From Castellaniella denitrificans (lineage in GTDB: Bacteria; Pseudomonadota; Gammaproteobacteria; Burkholderiales; Burkholderiaceae_B), in the NCBI RefSeq assembly GCF_042653765.1, contig NZ_JBHSEZ010000001.1, positions 744,001-808,000 of the forward strand: 64,000 nucleotides of DNA. Direction: 5' to 3'. Under the pieces are notes generated by a model that worked only from the letters and a program-made list of their open reading frames with translations, was not told the origin of the DNA and did no database searches. Each line of letters opens with the position of its first letter. Position 1 is the stretch's first letter. Positions 41,446 to 50,315 of the stretch are shown here, in pieces. Made by a program: the position numbers and the translations under genes.

Positions 41446-41928
41446 ATGGACACCATCCGGTCCGATGCCGACGCAGCCCCGCATGACGCCGACCCGCTGG
41501 TGCGGGACATCCTGGCCCGGCACGCCGGCCGCCCCGGCGCCCTGCTGCCGATCCTGCACGACGTGCAGGACGCCCTGGGCTGGATCCCCGAGCCGGCCGT
41601 GCCGCAGATCGCCGCCGCCCTGCAGCGGTCCCGCGCCGAGGTCCACGGCGTGATCAGCTTCTACGGCCATTTCCGCACCGCGCCGCCCGCGCGCACGCAT
41701 CTCGAAGTCTGCCGCGCCGAATCCTGTCAGGCCTGTGGCGGCAACGCCCTGTACGAGCACGCCCGGGCCCGCGTCGCCGCCGGGGATCCCGGCGAAGTCT
41801 CGCTGGCCCCGGTGTACTGCCTGGGCCTGTGCGCCCAGTCCCCGGCCGTCATGATCGACGGCCGCCCCCATGCGCGCGTCACCCCCGAGAAACTGGACGC
41901 CCTGCTGGCGGCGGCGAAGGAGGCCTGA
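41446..41928 (+). CDS. fdsG: Formate dehydrogenase gamma subunit (NuoE-like)
   Basis: 160 residues of the NuoE/24-kDa fold. [2Fe-2S] cysteines are in CRAESCQACGG and YCLGLCAQSP. It accepts electrons within the soluble NAD-linked formate dehydrogenase. The ATG at 41446 is preferred over 41413 because GGAG lies 8 bases upstream. First gene of the fds operon, 3 bases before fdsB. Confidence 0.95.
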   Translation: MDTIRSDADAAPHDADPLVRDILARHAGRPGALLPILHDVQDALGWIPEPAVPQIAAALQRSRAEVHGVISFYGHFRTAPPARTHLEVCRAESCQACGGNALYEHARARVAAGDPGEVSLAPVYCLGLCAQSPAVMIDGRPHARVTPEKLDALLAAAKEA

Positions 41929-41931
41929 ACC

Positions 41932-43503
41932 ATGGAACGCACGCTCTACGTCCCGCAGGACACCGCCGCGCTGGCCATGGGGGCCGACGCGGTGGCCGAC
42001 GCCTTCCGCGCGGAAGCCGCCCGCCACGGCCTGGACCTGCGCATCGTGCGCAACGGCTCGCGCGGCCTGCTCTGGCTCGAACCCCTGGTCGAGATCGCGA
42101 CGCCCGCCGGGCGGATCGCCTACGGCCCCGTCGCGCCGGAAGACGTCCCGTCGATCCTGGACGCGGCCTGTACGGACGGCGCCGCCCATCCCCTGTGCCA
42201 CGGCCCGACCGACGAGATCCCCTTCCTGAAGAACCAGGAGCGCCTGACCTTCGCCCGGGTCGGCCTGATCGACCCGCTGAGCATCCCCGACTACGAGGCC
42301 CACGGCGGCTTCGCGGGGCTGCGGCAGGCGCTGGGCATGGCGCCCGGGGCCATCGTCGACGCGGTCACGGAATCCGGGCTGCGCGGCCGCGGCGGGGCCG
42401 CCTTTCCCACCGGCGTCAAGTGGCGCACCGTGCTGCAGACCCCGGCGGCGCAGAAATATGTCGTCTGCAACGCCGACGAGGGCGATTCGGGCACGTTCTC
42501 CGACCGCATGCTGATGGAAGGCGATCCCTGCGCGCTCATCGAGGGCATGGCGATCGCCGGCCTGGCCGTGGGCGCCACGCGGGGCTACATCTACGTCCGT
42601 TCCGAATATCCCCAGGCCGAACGGGTCCTGGCCGGCGCGCTGCAAGCCGCGCGCGAGGCCGGCTGGCTGGGCGGCGACATCCAGGGTTCGGGCCGCGCCT
42701 TCGACATCGAACTGCGGCGCGGCGCGGGCGCCTACATCTGCGGCGAGGAAACCTCGCTGCTCGAAAGCCTGGAAGGCCGCCGGGGCCTGGTGCGCGCCAA
42801 GCCGCCGCTGCCCGCCGTGCGCGGCCTGTTCGGCTGTCCCACCGTGATCAACAACGTGATCTCCCTGGCCACGGCGCCCTTCATCCTGGCCCGGGGCGCG
42901 CAGGCCTACCGCGACTTCGGCATGGGCCGCTCGCGGGGCACCCTGCCCTTCCAGCTGGCGGGCAACATCCGCCAGGGCGGCCTGGTCGAAAAGGCCTTCG
43001 GCCTGACGCTGCGCGAGCTGCTGTACGGCTTCGGCGGCGGCAGCGCCTCGGGGCGGCCCCTGCGCGCGGTCCAGGTGGGCGGCCCGCTGGGCGCCTACCT
43101 GCCCGAATCCCAGTGGGACACGCCGCTGGACTACGAAGCCTTCCTGGCGATTTCCGCCATGCTGGGCCACGGCGGCGTCGTGGCCTTCGACGACACGGCC
43201 GACATGGCCGCGCTGGCCGAATACGCCATGGAATTCTGCGCCATCGAATCCTGCGGCAAATGCACCCCCTGCCGCATCGGCTCGGTGCGCGGCACCGAGG
43301 TCATCCGCGCGATCCGCGACGGCCAGGACCGCGAGACCCGGGCCGAGCTCCTGCGCGACCTGTGCGACACCATGATGGCCGGATCGCTGTGCGCGCTGGG
43401 CGGGATGACCCCCTACCCCGTGCTGTCCGCCCTGCGCCATTTCCCCGAAGACTTCGGCCTGTCCCCGGTCCCCGCCCCCCGGACCGCCCCGCAGCCCGCC
43501 TAG
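41932..43503 (+). CDS. fdsB: Formate dehydrogenase beta subunit (NuoF-like, NADH/FMN)
   Basis: Transfers electrons from the iron-sulfur chain to NAD+. The 523 residues have an N-terminal thioredoxin-like region (1-110). The flavin/NAD site follows, with LRGRGGAAFPTGVKW and CNADEGDSGTFSDR near 165-190. The [4Fe-4S] motif ESCGKCTPCRIGS is near 440. Length and order match FdsB of Cupriavidus-type enzymes. Confidence 0.96.
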   Translation: MERTLYVPQDTAALAMGADAVADAFRAEAARHGLDLRIVRNGSRGLLWLEPLVEIATPAGRIAYGPVAPEDVPSILDAACTDGAAHPLCHGPTDEIPFLKNQERLTFARVGLIDPLSIPDYEAHGGFAGLRQALGMAPGAIVDAVTESGLRGRGGAAFPTGVKWRTVLQTPAAQKYVVCNADEGDSGTFSDRMLMEGDPCALIEGMAIAGLAVGATRGYIYVRSEYPQAERVLAGALQAAREAGWLGGDIQGSGRAFDIELRRGAGAYICGEETSLLESLEGRRGLVRAKPPLPAVRGLFGCPTVINNVISLATAPFILARGAQAYRDFGMGRSRGTLPFQLAGNIRQGGLVEKAFGLTLRELLYGFGGGSASGRPLRAVQVGGPLGAYLPESQWDTPLDYEAFLAISAMLGHGGVVAFDDTADMAALAEYAMEFCAIESCGKCTPCRIGSVRGTEVIRAIRDGQDRETRAELLRDLCDTMMAGSLCALGGMTPYPVLSALRHFPEDFGLSPVPAPRTAPQPA

Positions 43504-43512
43504 GAGCCCGCC

Positions 43513-46386
43513 ATGCTGGAAACCGTCCTGAAACGCGACCGCGACATGGGCACGCCCGAGTCCCCGTCCACCGAAACCGTCACCCTGACCATCGACGGCC
43601 AGACCGTCACCGTCCCGGCCGGCACCTCGATCATGCGCGCCGCCGCCGAGACCGGCATCCAGATCCCGAAGCTCTGCGCCTCGGACAACCTGGAAGCCTT
43701 CGGCTCCTGCCGCCTGTGCCTGGTCGAAATCGAAGGCCGGCGCGGCCACCCCGCGTCCTGCACCACACCCGTCGAGGACGGCATGGTGGTCCGCACCGAA
43801 ACCGGCAAGCTGCACGAACTGCGGCGCAACGTGATGGAGCTCTACATCTCCGACCACCCGCTGGACTGCCTGACCTGTCCGGCCAACGGCGACTGCGAGC
43901 TGCAGGACATGGCCGGGGTGGTGGGACTGCGCAACGTGCGCTACGGCTTCGACGGCGCCAACCACCTGGACGACGCCGCCGACGCCTCCAACCCCTATTT
44001 CACCTACGATCCATCCAAGTGCATCGTCTGCAGCCGCTGCGTGCGGGCCTGCGACGACGTCCAGGGCACCTACGCCCTGACCGTGCAGGCGCGCGGCTTC
44101 GATTCGCGCATCGTCGCCGGCCAGGACGACGGCTTCCTGGCGAGCGACTGCGTGTCCTGCGGCGCCTGCGTCCAGGCCTGCCCGACCTCGGCGCTGATCG
44201 AGAACACCGTCATCGACCAGGGCCAGGCCGACCACGCGGTCATCACCACCTGCGCCTACTGCGGCGTGGGCTGCGGCTTCAAGGCCGAGATGAAGGGCGA
44301 CCGGGTCATCCGCATGACGCCCTGGAAGGACGGCAAGGCCAATCGCGGCCATTCCTGCGTCAAGGGCCGCTTCGCCTGGGGCTACGCCACCCACGCCGAC
44401 CGCCTGACCAAGCCCATGATCCGCGAAAAGATCACCGACCCCTGGCGCGAGGTTTCCTGGGAAGAGGCCATCGGCCACGCCGCGTCCGAACTGAAGCGGA
44501 TCCAGGCCAAGTACGGCGTGGATTCGGTCGGCGGCATCACCTCGTCGCGCTGCACCAACGAGGAAACCTACCTCGTCCAGAAACTGGTGCGCGCCGCCAT
44601 GGGCAACAACAACGTCGACACCTGCGGCCGGGTCTGCCATTCCCCCACCGGCTACGGGCTGAAGACCACCATCGGGGAATCGGCCGGCACCCAGACCTTC
44701 GACTCGGTGATGCACGTGGACGTGGCGGTGGTGCTGGGCGCCAATCCCAGCGCCGCCCACCCGGTCTTCGCCTCGCGCCTGAAGCGCCGGCTGCGCCAGG
44801 GCGCGCGCCTGATCGTGATCGATCCGCGCCGCACCGAACTGGTCGACGCGCCGCACGTGAAGGCCGACTACCACCTGCCGGTGCGCCCGGGCACCAATGT
44901 CGCGGTGCTCAACGCCATGGCGCACGTCATCGTCACCGAAGACCTGGTGAACCACGAATTCGTGCGCACCCGCTGCGAGGACCGGGCCTTCGACGAATGG
45001 ATGCAGTTCATCCGCCGCCCGGAACACGCGCCCGAGGCCACGGAATCGATCACCGGCGTGCCGGCCGCCGACCTGCGCGGCGCCGCCCGCCTGTACGCCA
45101 CCGGCGGCAACGCCGCCATCTACTACGGCCTGGGCGTCACCGAGCACAGCCAGGGCTCCACGGCCATCATGTGCATCGCCAACCTGGCCATGGTCACCGG
45201 CAACATCGGCCGCGAAGGCGTGGGCATCAATCCCCTGCGCGGCCAGAACAACGTCCAGGGTTCCTGCGACATGGGTTCGTTCCCGCACGAATTCCCCGGC
45301 TACCGCCACGTGTCCGACGACAAGGTGCGCGCCGAATTCGAGCGCGCCTGGGGCGTCCCGCTGCAGTCCGAACCGGGCCTGCGCCTGCCCAACATGTTCG
45401 ACGCGGCCCACGGCGGCTCGTTCAAGGGCCTGTACTGCCAGGGCGAGGACATCGCCCAGTCCGACCCCAACACGCGCCACGTGGTGGCGGCCCTGCAGGC
45501 CATGGAATGCGTGATCGTCCAGGACATGTTCCTGAACGAAACCGCCAAGTACGCGCACGTCTTCCTGCCGGGCTCGTCCTTCCTGGAAAAAGACGGCACC
45601 TTCACCAACGCCGAGCGCCGCATCTCGCGGGTGCGCCAGGTGATGGCGCCCAAGGCCGGCCTGGCCGACTGGGAAGTCACCTGCGCCCTGTCCAACGCCA
45701 TGGGCTACCCCATGCACTACGCCCACCCGGGCGAGATCCTGGACGAGATCGCCCGACTGACGCCGACCTTCGCCGGCGTGTCCTTCGGCCGCATCGCCGC
45801 CCTGGGCGGCAGCGTCCAATGGCCCTGCAACGACGAGGCGCCCGAAGGCACGCCCATCATGCACGTGGGCGAATTCGTACGCGGCAAGGGCCGCTTCATG
45901 ATCACGCAGTACGTCCCGACCGAGGAACGCTCCACGCGCCGCTTCCCGCTGCTGATGACCACGGGCCGGATCCTGTCGCAGTACAACGCCGGGGTGCAGA
46001 CCCGGCGCACCGCCAACAACGCCTGGCACAGCGAGGACATCCTGGAGATCCACCCCCACGACGCCGAGGACCGGGGCATCGCCGAGGGCGACCGCGTCGC
46101 CATCGAAAGCCGTGCCGGGGAAACCGTGCTGCGCGCCACCGTCACCGACCGGATCCAGCCCGGCGTGGTGTACACCACCTTCCACTTCCCGGAATGCGGC
46201 TCGAACGTCCTGACCACCGACAACACCGACTGGGCGACCGACTGCCCCGAATACAAGGTCACCGCCGTCCAGGTACGCAAGGTCACCGCGCCTTCGGCCT
46301 GGCAGCGGGACTGGACGGCGCACGACCGGCGCCAGGACGAGCTCCTGGATGCCCGCCGGCCCCAGGCCGCGCCCGCCGGCGCCTGA
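43513..46386 (+). CDS. fdsA: Formate dehydrogenase alpha subunit (molybdenum, NuoG-like N-terminus)
   Basis: Catalytic subunit oxidising formate to CO2 at a bis-MGD molybdenum centre. The 957 residues are in family range. N-terminal [2Fe-2S] cysteines: LCASDNLEAFGSCRLCLVE. A His-Cys3 cluster follows: HPLDCLTCPANGDCELQ. Two ferredoxin-type clusters: CIVCSRCVRACDD and CVSCGACVQACPT. A further cluster binds CAYCGVGCGF with SCVKGRF. The active-site residue is Cys in DTCGRVCHSPTGYG, so selenocysteine is not used. The C-terminal molydopterin-dinucleotide domain ends at residue 957. Confidence 0.97.
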   Translation: MLETVLKRDRDMGTPESPSTETVTLTIDGQTVTVPAGTSIMRAAAETGIQIPKLCASDNLEAFGSCRLCLVEIEGRRGHPASCTTPVEDGMVVRTETGKLHELRRNVMELYISDHPLDCLTCPANGDCELQDMAGVVGLRNVRYGFDGANHLDDAADASNPYFTYDPSKCIVCSRCVRACDDVQGTYALTVQARGFDSRIVAGQDDGFLASDCVSCGACVQACPTSALIENTVIDQGQADHAVITTCAYCGVGCGFKAEMKGDRVIRMTPWKDGKANRGHSCVKGRFAWGYATHADRLTKPMIREKITDPWREVSWEEAIGHAASELKRIQAKYGVDSVGGITSSRCTNEETYLVQKLVRAAMGNNNVDTCGRVCHSPTGYGLKTTIGESAGTQTFDSVMHVDVAVVLGANPSAAHPVFASRLKRRLRQGARLIVIDPRRTELVDAPHVKADYHLPVRPGTNVAVLNAMAHVIVTEDLVNHEFVRTRCEDRAFDEWMQFIRRPEHAPEATESITGVPAADLRGAARLYATGGNAAIYYGLGVTEHSQGSTAIMCIANLAMVTGNIGREGVGINPLRGQNNVQGSCDMGSFPHEFPGYRHVSDDKVRAEFERAWGVPLQSEPGLRLPNMFDAAHGGSFKGLYCQGEDIAQSDPNTRHVVAALQAMECVIVQDMFLNETAKYAHVFLPGSSFLEKDGTFTNAERRISRVRQVMAPKAGLADWEVTCALSNAMGYPMHYAHPGEILDEIARLTPTFAGVSFGRIAALGGSVQWPCNDEAPEGTPIMHVGEFVRGKGRFMITQYVPTEERSTRRFPLLMTTGRILSQYNAGVQTRRTANNAWHSEDILEIHPHDAEDRGIAEGDRVAIESRAGETVLRATVTDRIQPGVVYTTFHFPECGSNVLTTDNTDWATDCPEYKVTAVQVRKVTAPSAWQRDWTAHDRRQDELLDARRPQAAPAGA

Positions 46387-46396
46387 GGAGACCCGC

Positions 46397-47260
46397 ATGC
46401 ATCCCGCAGACTTCGATCCCTTGTCCGACTTCCCCGACCCGTCCGCCGGCCTCGCGATGAACGACATCGTGCGCGTCGGCGACCGGCGGGCCACGGCCGC
46501 GCAGGACGCCATCGCCTGCGAGCAGGCGGTCGCCCTGGAATACAACGGCATCGCGCACGCCGCCCTGCTGGCCTCGCCGCTGCATCTCCACGAACTGGCC
46601 CTGGGCTTTTCCTACACCGAAGGCATCATCCAATCCCCGGCCGACGTGCTGGACATGGACGTCGAAACCGCCCCGGACGGCCTGGTGGTCCGCCTGCGGA
46701 TCGTCAACGCCCGGCTGCACGCCCTGAAGCTGCGCCGGCGCTCGCTGGCGGGCAGCACCAGCTGCGGCCTGTGCGGCGTGCAGAGCCTGGCGCAGGTCCG
46801 CCGCGACCTGCCGCCCCTGGCCGCGCCACAGCAGCCCTGGGCGATCGAGGCGGTCCAATCCGCGCTCGACCAGTTGCGCCGGCGCCAGCCGCTGCACAAC
46901 CTGACCGGCGCCACCCACGCGGCCGCCTGGGCCGAACCCGACGGCCGCCTGGCCTGGACCTACGAGGACGTCGGGCGGCACAACGCGCTCGACAAGCTCA
47001 TCGGCCGCCTGCTGCGCGAGCCGGTGGATCGCGGCCTGGGGTTCGTCGTGATTTCCAGCCGGGCCAGCTTCGAGATGGTGCAGAAGGCCCATGCCGCCGG
47101 CATCCGGGCGCTGGTCGCCGTCTCCGCCCCCACCACCCTGGCCGTGCGGCTGGCCCAGGAAGCGCCCATGATGCTGGCCGGCTTCGCGCGCGACGGCCGC
47201 TGCACGGTCTACAGCCGGCCCGATTACCTGGATCTGGACCTGGACGGGAGCCGCACGTGA
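46397..47260 (+). CDS. fdhD: Formate dehydrogenase accessory sulfurtransferase FdhD
   Basis: Inserts a sulfur ligand into the molybdenum cofactor, needed for active formate dehydrogenase. The 287 residues carry the essential CXXC motif in TSCGLCGVQSL and the HLHELALGFSYTEGII, EDVGRHNALDKLIG and SSRASFEMVQKA segments of the family. GAGGAG precedes the ATG at 46397. In Cupriavidus literature this position is called fdsC. The stop overlaps the fdsD start (GTGA). Confidence 0.96.
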   Translation: MHPADFDPLSDFPDPSAGLAMNDIVRVGDRRATAAQDAIACEQAVALEYNGIAHAALLASPLHLHELALGFSYTEGIIQSPADVLDMDVETAPDGLVVRLRIVNARLHALKLRRRSLAGSTSCGLCGVQSLAQVRRDLPPLAAPQQPWAIEAVQSALDQLRRRQPLHNLTGATHAAAWAEPDGRLAWTYEDVGRHNALDKLIGRLLREPVDRGLGFVVISSRASFEMVQKAHAAGIRALVAVSAPTTLAVRLAQEAPMMLAGFARDGRCTVYSRPDYLDLDLDGSRT

Positions 47261-47523
47261 CCAACATCGAACACCTGATCCGCCTGGCCAACCGCATCGG
47301 TCTGTTCTTCGAAGCCATGCCCGACCGGGCCGCGGGTATCGACAGCATCGCCGACCACATCCGGCGGTTCTGGGACCCGCGCATGCGGCGCGCCCTGCTG
47401 GACTATCTCGGCGCGCACCCGGACGGGCAATGGGGCGACACCGTCCTGTCGCCCATCTGCCGGGAAGCCATCGCCCGGCACCGGGAACGCCTCTATCCCA
47501 GGCAAGGCGCCAGCCCCGCCTGA
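47257..47523 (+). CDS. fdsD: Formate dehydrogenase delta subunit
   Basis: 88 residues starting from a GTG that overlaps the fdhD stop. The sequence begins MTNIEHLIRLANRIGLFF and includes IRRFWDPRMRRALLDYL, a recognisable FdsD pattern. It is a small subunit found with NAD-linked Fds enzymes and required for activity; its mechanism is not clear. Last gene of the operon proper, 81 bases before the transporter. Confidence 0.93.
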   Translation: MTNIEHLIRLANRIGLFFEAMPDRAAGIDSIADHIRRFWDPRMRRALLDYLGAHPDGQWGDTVLSPICREAIARHRERLYPRQGASPA

Positions 47524-47604
47524 CATTCCGCAGGCCCCCCTGCCTTTTTCCGACCTCAGCAGCACACACGGACATACCGGGCATTCGACCCAGGAGGAGA
47601 CACC

Positions 47605-49011
47605 ATGAGTACGGAAGCAACCCAGAACGGCTTTTTCAGCAAGGAACGCATCACCGCCCCGCCCGGCTTCAACCGCTGGATGATCCCGCCCGCCGCCCTG
47701 GCGGTCCACCTGTGCATCGGCCAGGCCTACGCCTTTTCGGTGTTCAACGGCCCGATGACCCGGCTCATCGGCATCCAGCAGCCCGCGCCGGACGACTGGG
47801 GCCTGCCCGCCCTGGGCTGGATCTTCAGCCTCGCCATCCTGTTCCTGGGCCTGTCGGCCGCCTTCGCCGGCAAGTGGCTCGAGGACGTCGGGCCGCGCAA
47901 GGCCATGTTCGTGGCGGCCTGCTGCTTCGGCGGCGGTTTCATCGTGTCCTCGGTCGGCATCTCGACCCACCAGCTCTGGCTGCTGTATCTGGGCTACGGC
48001 GTCCTGGGCGGGATCGGGCTGGGCATCGGCTACGTCTCGCCCGTCTCGACCCTGATCAAGTGGTTCCCGGACAAGCGCGGCATGGCCACCGGCATGGCCA
48101 TCATGGGCTTCGGCGGCGGCGCCTTCATCGCCTCGCCGATGTCGGTGGCGCTGATGGAGCACTTCCGCACGCCGGACTCCATGGGCGTGGCCCCGACCTT
48201 CATGGTGATGGGCGTGCTGTACTTCATCTCCATGCTGATCGGCGCCTGCGCCATCCGCATTCCGGCGCCGGGCTGGAAGCCCGAGGGCTGGACCCCGCCG
48301 GCCACGCAGAAGGCCATGATCTCGCGCAACCACGTCCACATCGACCAGGCCCTGAAGACCCCGCAGTTCTGGCTGCTGTGGTGGGCGCTGACCCTGAACG
48401 TGACGGCCGGCATCGGCGTGCTGGGCCAGGCCTCGGTGATGATCCAGGAAAGCTTCCGCGGCGCCATCACGCCGGCCGCGGCGGCCGGCTTCGTGGGCCT
48501 GCTGTCGCTGGCCAACATGCTGGGCCGCTTCTTCTGGTCCAGCACCTCGGACTACCTGGGGCGCAAGGTCACCTACGGGATCTTCTTCGTGCTGGGCGCG
48601 GTGCTGTACTTCCTGGTGCCCGGCATGGGCGCCTCGGGCAACGTCGCCCTGTTCGTGCTGTTCTACGCGATCATCATCTCGATGTACGGCGGCGGCTTCT
48701 CCACCATCCCGGCCTACCTGGCCGATCTGTTCGGCACCCGCTACGTGGGCGGCATCCACGGCCGCCTCCTGACCGCCTGGGCCGCCGCCGGCGTGCTGGG
48801 CCCCGTGCTGGTCAACTACATCCGCCAGTACCAGGTGGATCACGGCGTCCCGCCGGGCCAGTCCTACACGGTCACGATGTACCTGATGGCGGGCCTGCTG
48901 GTCGTCGGCTTCATCTGCAACCTGCTGGTCCGTCCGGTCGCCTCGCACCACCACATGGCCGCCGAGACCGACACCGCGCCCCTGGGCGCCAGCCTGGCCC
49001 ACCAGAAATAG
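47605..49011 (+). CDS. OFA-family MFS transporter (oxalate/formate antiporter type)
   Basis: 468 residues with about twelve hydrophobic segments. The N-terminal RWMIPPAALAVHLCIGQAYA is characteristic of the oxalate/formate antiporter (OFA) family; the loop DKRGMATGMAIMGFGGGAF and C-terminal GGGFSTIPAYLADLFG also match. AGGAGGAG precedes the ATG. Its position after the formate dehydrogenase operon suggests import of formate or exchange of a related acid. No oxalyl-CoA genes are present, so oxalate as substrate is uncertain. Confidence 0.9.
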   Translation: MSTEATQNGFFSKERITAPPGFNRWMIPPAALAVHLCIGQAYAFSVFNGPMTRLIGIQQPAPDDWGLPALGWIFSLAILFLGLSAAFAGKWLEDVGPRKAMFVAACCFGGGFIVSSVGISTHQLWLLYLGYGVLGGIGLGIGYVSPVSTLIKWFPDKRGMATGMAIMGFGGGAFIASPMSVALMEHFRTPDSMGVAPTFMVMGVLYFISMLIGACAIRIPAPGWKPEGWTPPATQKAMISRNHVHIDQALKTPQFWLLWWALTLNVTAGIGVLGQASVMIQESFRGAITPAAAAGFVGLLSLANMLGRFFWSSTSDYLGRKVTYGIFFVLGAVLYFLVPGMGASGNVALFVLFYAIIISMYGGGFSTIPAYLADLFGTRYVGGIHGRLLTAWAAAGVLGPVLVNYIRQYQVDHGVPPGQSYTVTMYLMAGLLVVGFICNLLVRPVASHHHMAAETDTAPLGASLAHQK

Positions 49012-49020
49012 GAGACTCCC

Positions 49021-49146
49021 ATGTCCGCCACCACGACACACACGCCCTCGCCCGCCCTGATCGTCCTGTTCTGGCTCTACGTCGGCATCCCGCTGGCGCT
49101 GGGGATCTGGGAAACCCTGCTCAAGGCCAGCGCTCTGTTCCACTAG
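49021..49146 (+). CDS. 41-residue membrane protein, MFS transporter small subunit type
   Basis: A short frame starting 9 bases after the transporter stop, with AGGAG ahead of its ATG. It encodes about 41 residues with one predicted membrane helix (SPALIVLFWLYVGIPLALGI, roughly 10-29). A Thr/Ser-rich N-terminus precedes it and a WETLLKASALFH tail follows. Close spacing and ribosome site make it a real gene. Small one-helix partners of OFA transporters are known to me as a family named MFS transporter small subunit; the functional role is not established. Confidence 0.85.
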   Translation: MSATTTHTPSPALIVLFWLYVGIPLALGIWETLLKASALFH

Positions 49147-49169
49147 ACCCGCCAGGCCGCGACGACGCC

Positions 49170-49220
49170 GCGCCGCCCTCCCCGAGGGCGGCGCACGGGG
49201 GGCCGCCGCCAGCGGCCCCC
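49170..49220 (+). terminator. Two strong hairpins after the transporter operon
   Basis: GCGCCGCCCTC-CCC-GAGGGCGGCGC (49170-49194) and GGGGGCCGC-CGCCA-GCGGCCCCC (49198-49220) are perfect or nearly perfect stems between convergent genes. Neither has a T-run, so they may act by structure or with Rho. Confidence 0.6.
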
Positions 49221-50266
49221 TACAGCCACTTGATCCGGCGGAATTTCCAGTACAGCAGCCCGCAGAACACGCCCGTCCCGGCCAGCATCGCCGGATAGCC
49301 GTAGGTCCAGCCCAGTTCCGGCATGTCGTGGAAATTCATGCCGTAGATGCCCGCCACCGCCGTGGGCACGGCCAGGATGGCGGCCCAGGCGGCCAGCTTG
49401 CGGGTGATGTCGGTCTGCTGCATCTGGCTGATCATCATGCTGGCCTCGAAGGCGAAGGCCAGCGCCTCGCGCAGGCCGGCGATGGATTCGACGATGCGCT
49501 GGACCCGGTCGGCGACCTCGTTGAAATACGCCCGGCTGTCGGCGCCGATGTTGCGCATGTCCACGCGGGCCAGGCGGCGGCAGATTTCCACCAGCGGCGC
49601 GATCGCCGTCTGCATGCGCAACAGGTCGCGCCGCAGGCGGTACAGGCGGCGGATGTCCAATTCGCGGAAGCCGCGCAGCAGAAACTGGTGCTCGACGTTC
49701 TCGACGCGGCCCTCCATGTGATCCAGCGCCTCGACGTAGCGGTCCGCCACGAGGTCCAGCAGCGTCGAAGCGACGTAATCGCTGCCCCGGCTCAGGAACT
49801 CGGGCGACTCGGCCAGCTGGCTGCGCAGTTCCCGGTGGGATCCCTCCGCGTGGCGGCGGATCGTCAGCAGGTAGCCCGGCCCGATCAGCAGCTGGGTGTC
49901 GCCGAAGCTGGGCCGGTCCTGGGCGATCTCGACCGTCACCACGACCACCAGCGTCAACTGGTCGTATTCGATGATCTTCGGGCGCCGGTGCGGGGAAATG
50001 ATTTCCTCGATAGCGCGGCCGGGCAGGCCCAGCCGCCGACCCACGTCGCGCACCAGGGCCTCGTCGGGCTCTTTCAGCCCGACCCAGAGCAGGCCGGATT
50101 CCGTCGCGGCCGGCCCCAGGTCCGCCAGGCCGACGTCGCGGTTCGGCTGTCCGGACAGGTACAGGGTGGAGGCCACGGCGGATCGCCGGAAGGCCTCGTC
50201 CAGGCTGGCGCCGCCGGCGGGCGGCGGCCGGTCCGTCATCTCATCGGCGGGTGTCGGCGGATTCAT
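49220..50266 (-). CDS. corA: Magnesium/cobalt transporter CorA
   Basis: 348 residues. A large N-terminal cytoplasmic domain is followed by two C-terminal helices; the selectivity motif YGMNF follows the first. GAGGAG sits 8-12 bases before the ATG at 50266. The stop codon at 49220 lies at the edge of the hairpin region. The neighbouring nucleosidase gene begins 49 bases upstream. Confidence 0.95.
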   Translation of the reverse strand: MNPPTPADEMTDRPPPAGGASLDEAFRRSAVASTLYLSGQPNRDVGLADLGPAATESGLLWVGLKEPDEALVRDVGRRLGLPGRAIEEIISPHRRPKIIEYDQLTLVVVVTVEIAQDRPSFGDTQLLIGPGYLLTIRRHAEGSHRELRSQLAESPEFLSRGSDYVASTLLDLVADRYVEALDHMEGRVENVEHQFLLRGFRELDIRRLYRLRRDLLRMQTAIAPLVEICRRLARVDMRNIGADSRAYFNEVADRVQRIVESIAGLREALAFAFEASMMISQMQQTDITRKLAAWAAILAVPTAVAGIYGMNFHDMPELGWTYGYPAMLAGTGVFCGLLYWKFRRIKWL

Positions 50267-50315
50267 CGCGATCTCCTCGAATGCGGACGCGCGCCTTGCG
50301 AGCGGCGGCGGGGGC

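Noticed and set aside
41404..46551. A 1715-codon open frame on the minus strand
   Set aside because: It lies opposite fdsG, fdsB and fdsA, which have strong family matches. The frame is open only because GC-rich third positions remove stop codons; its residues are Gly/Ala/Val/His-rich and non-globular.
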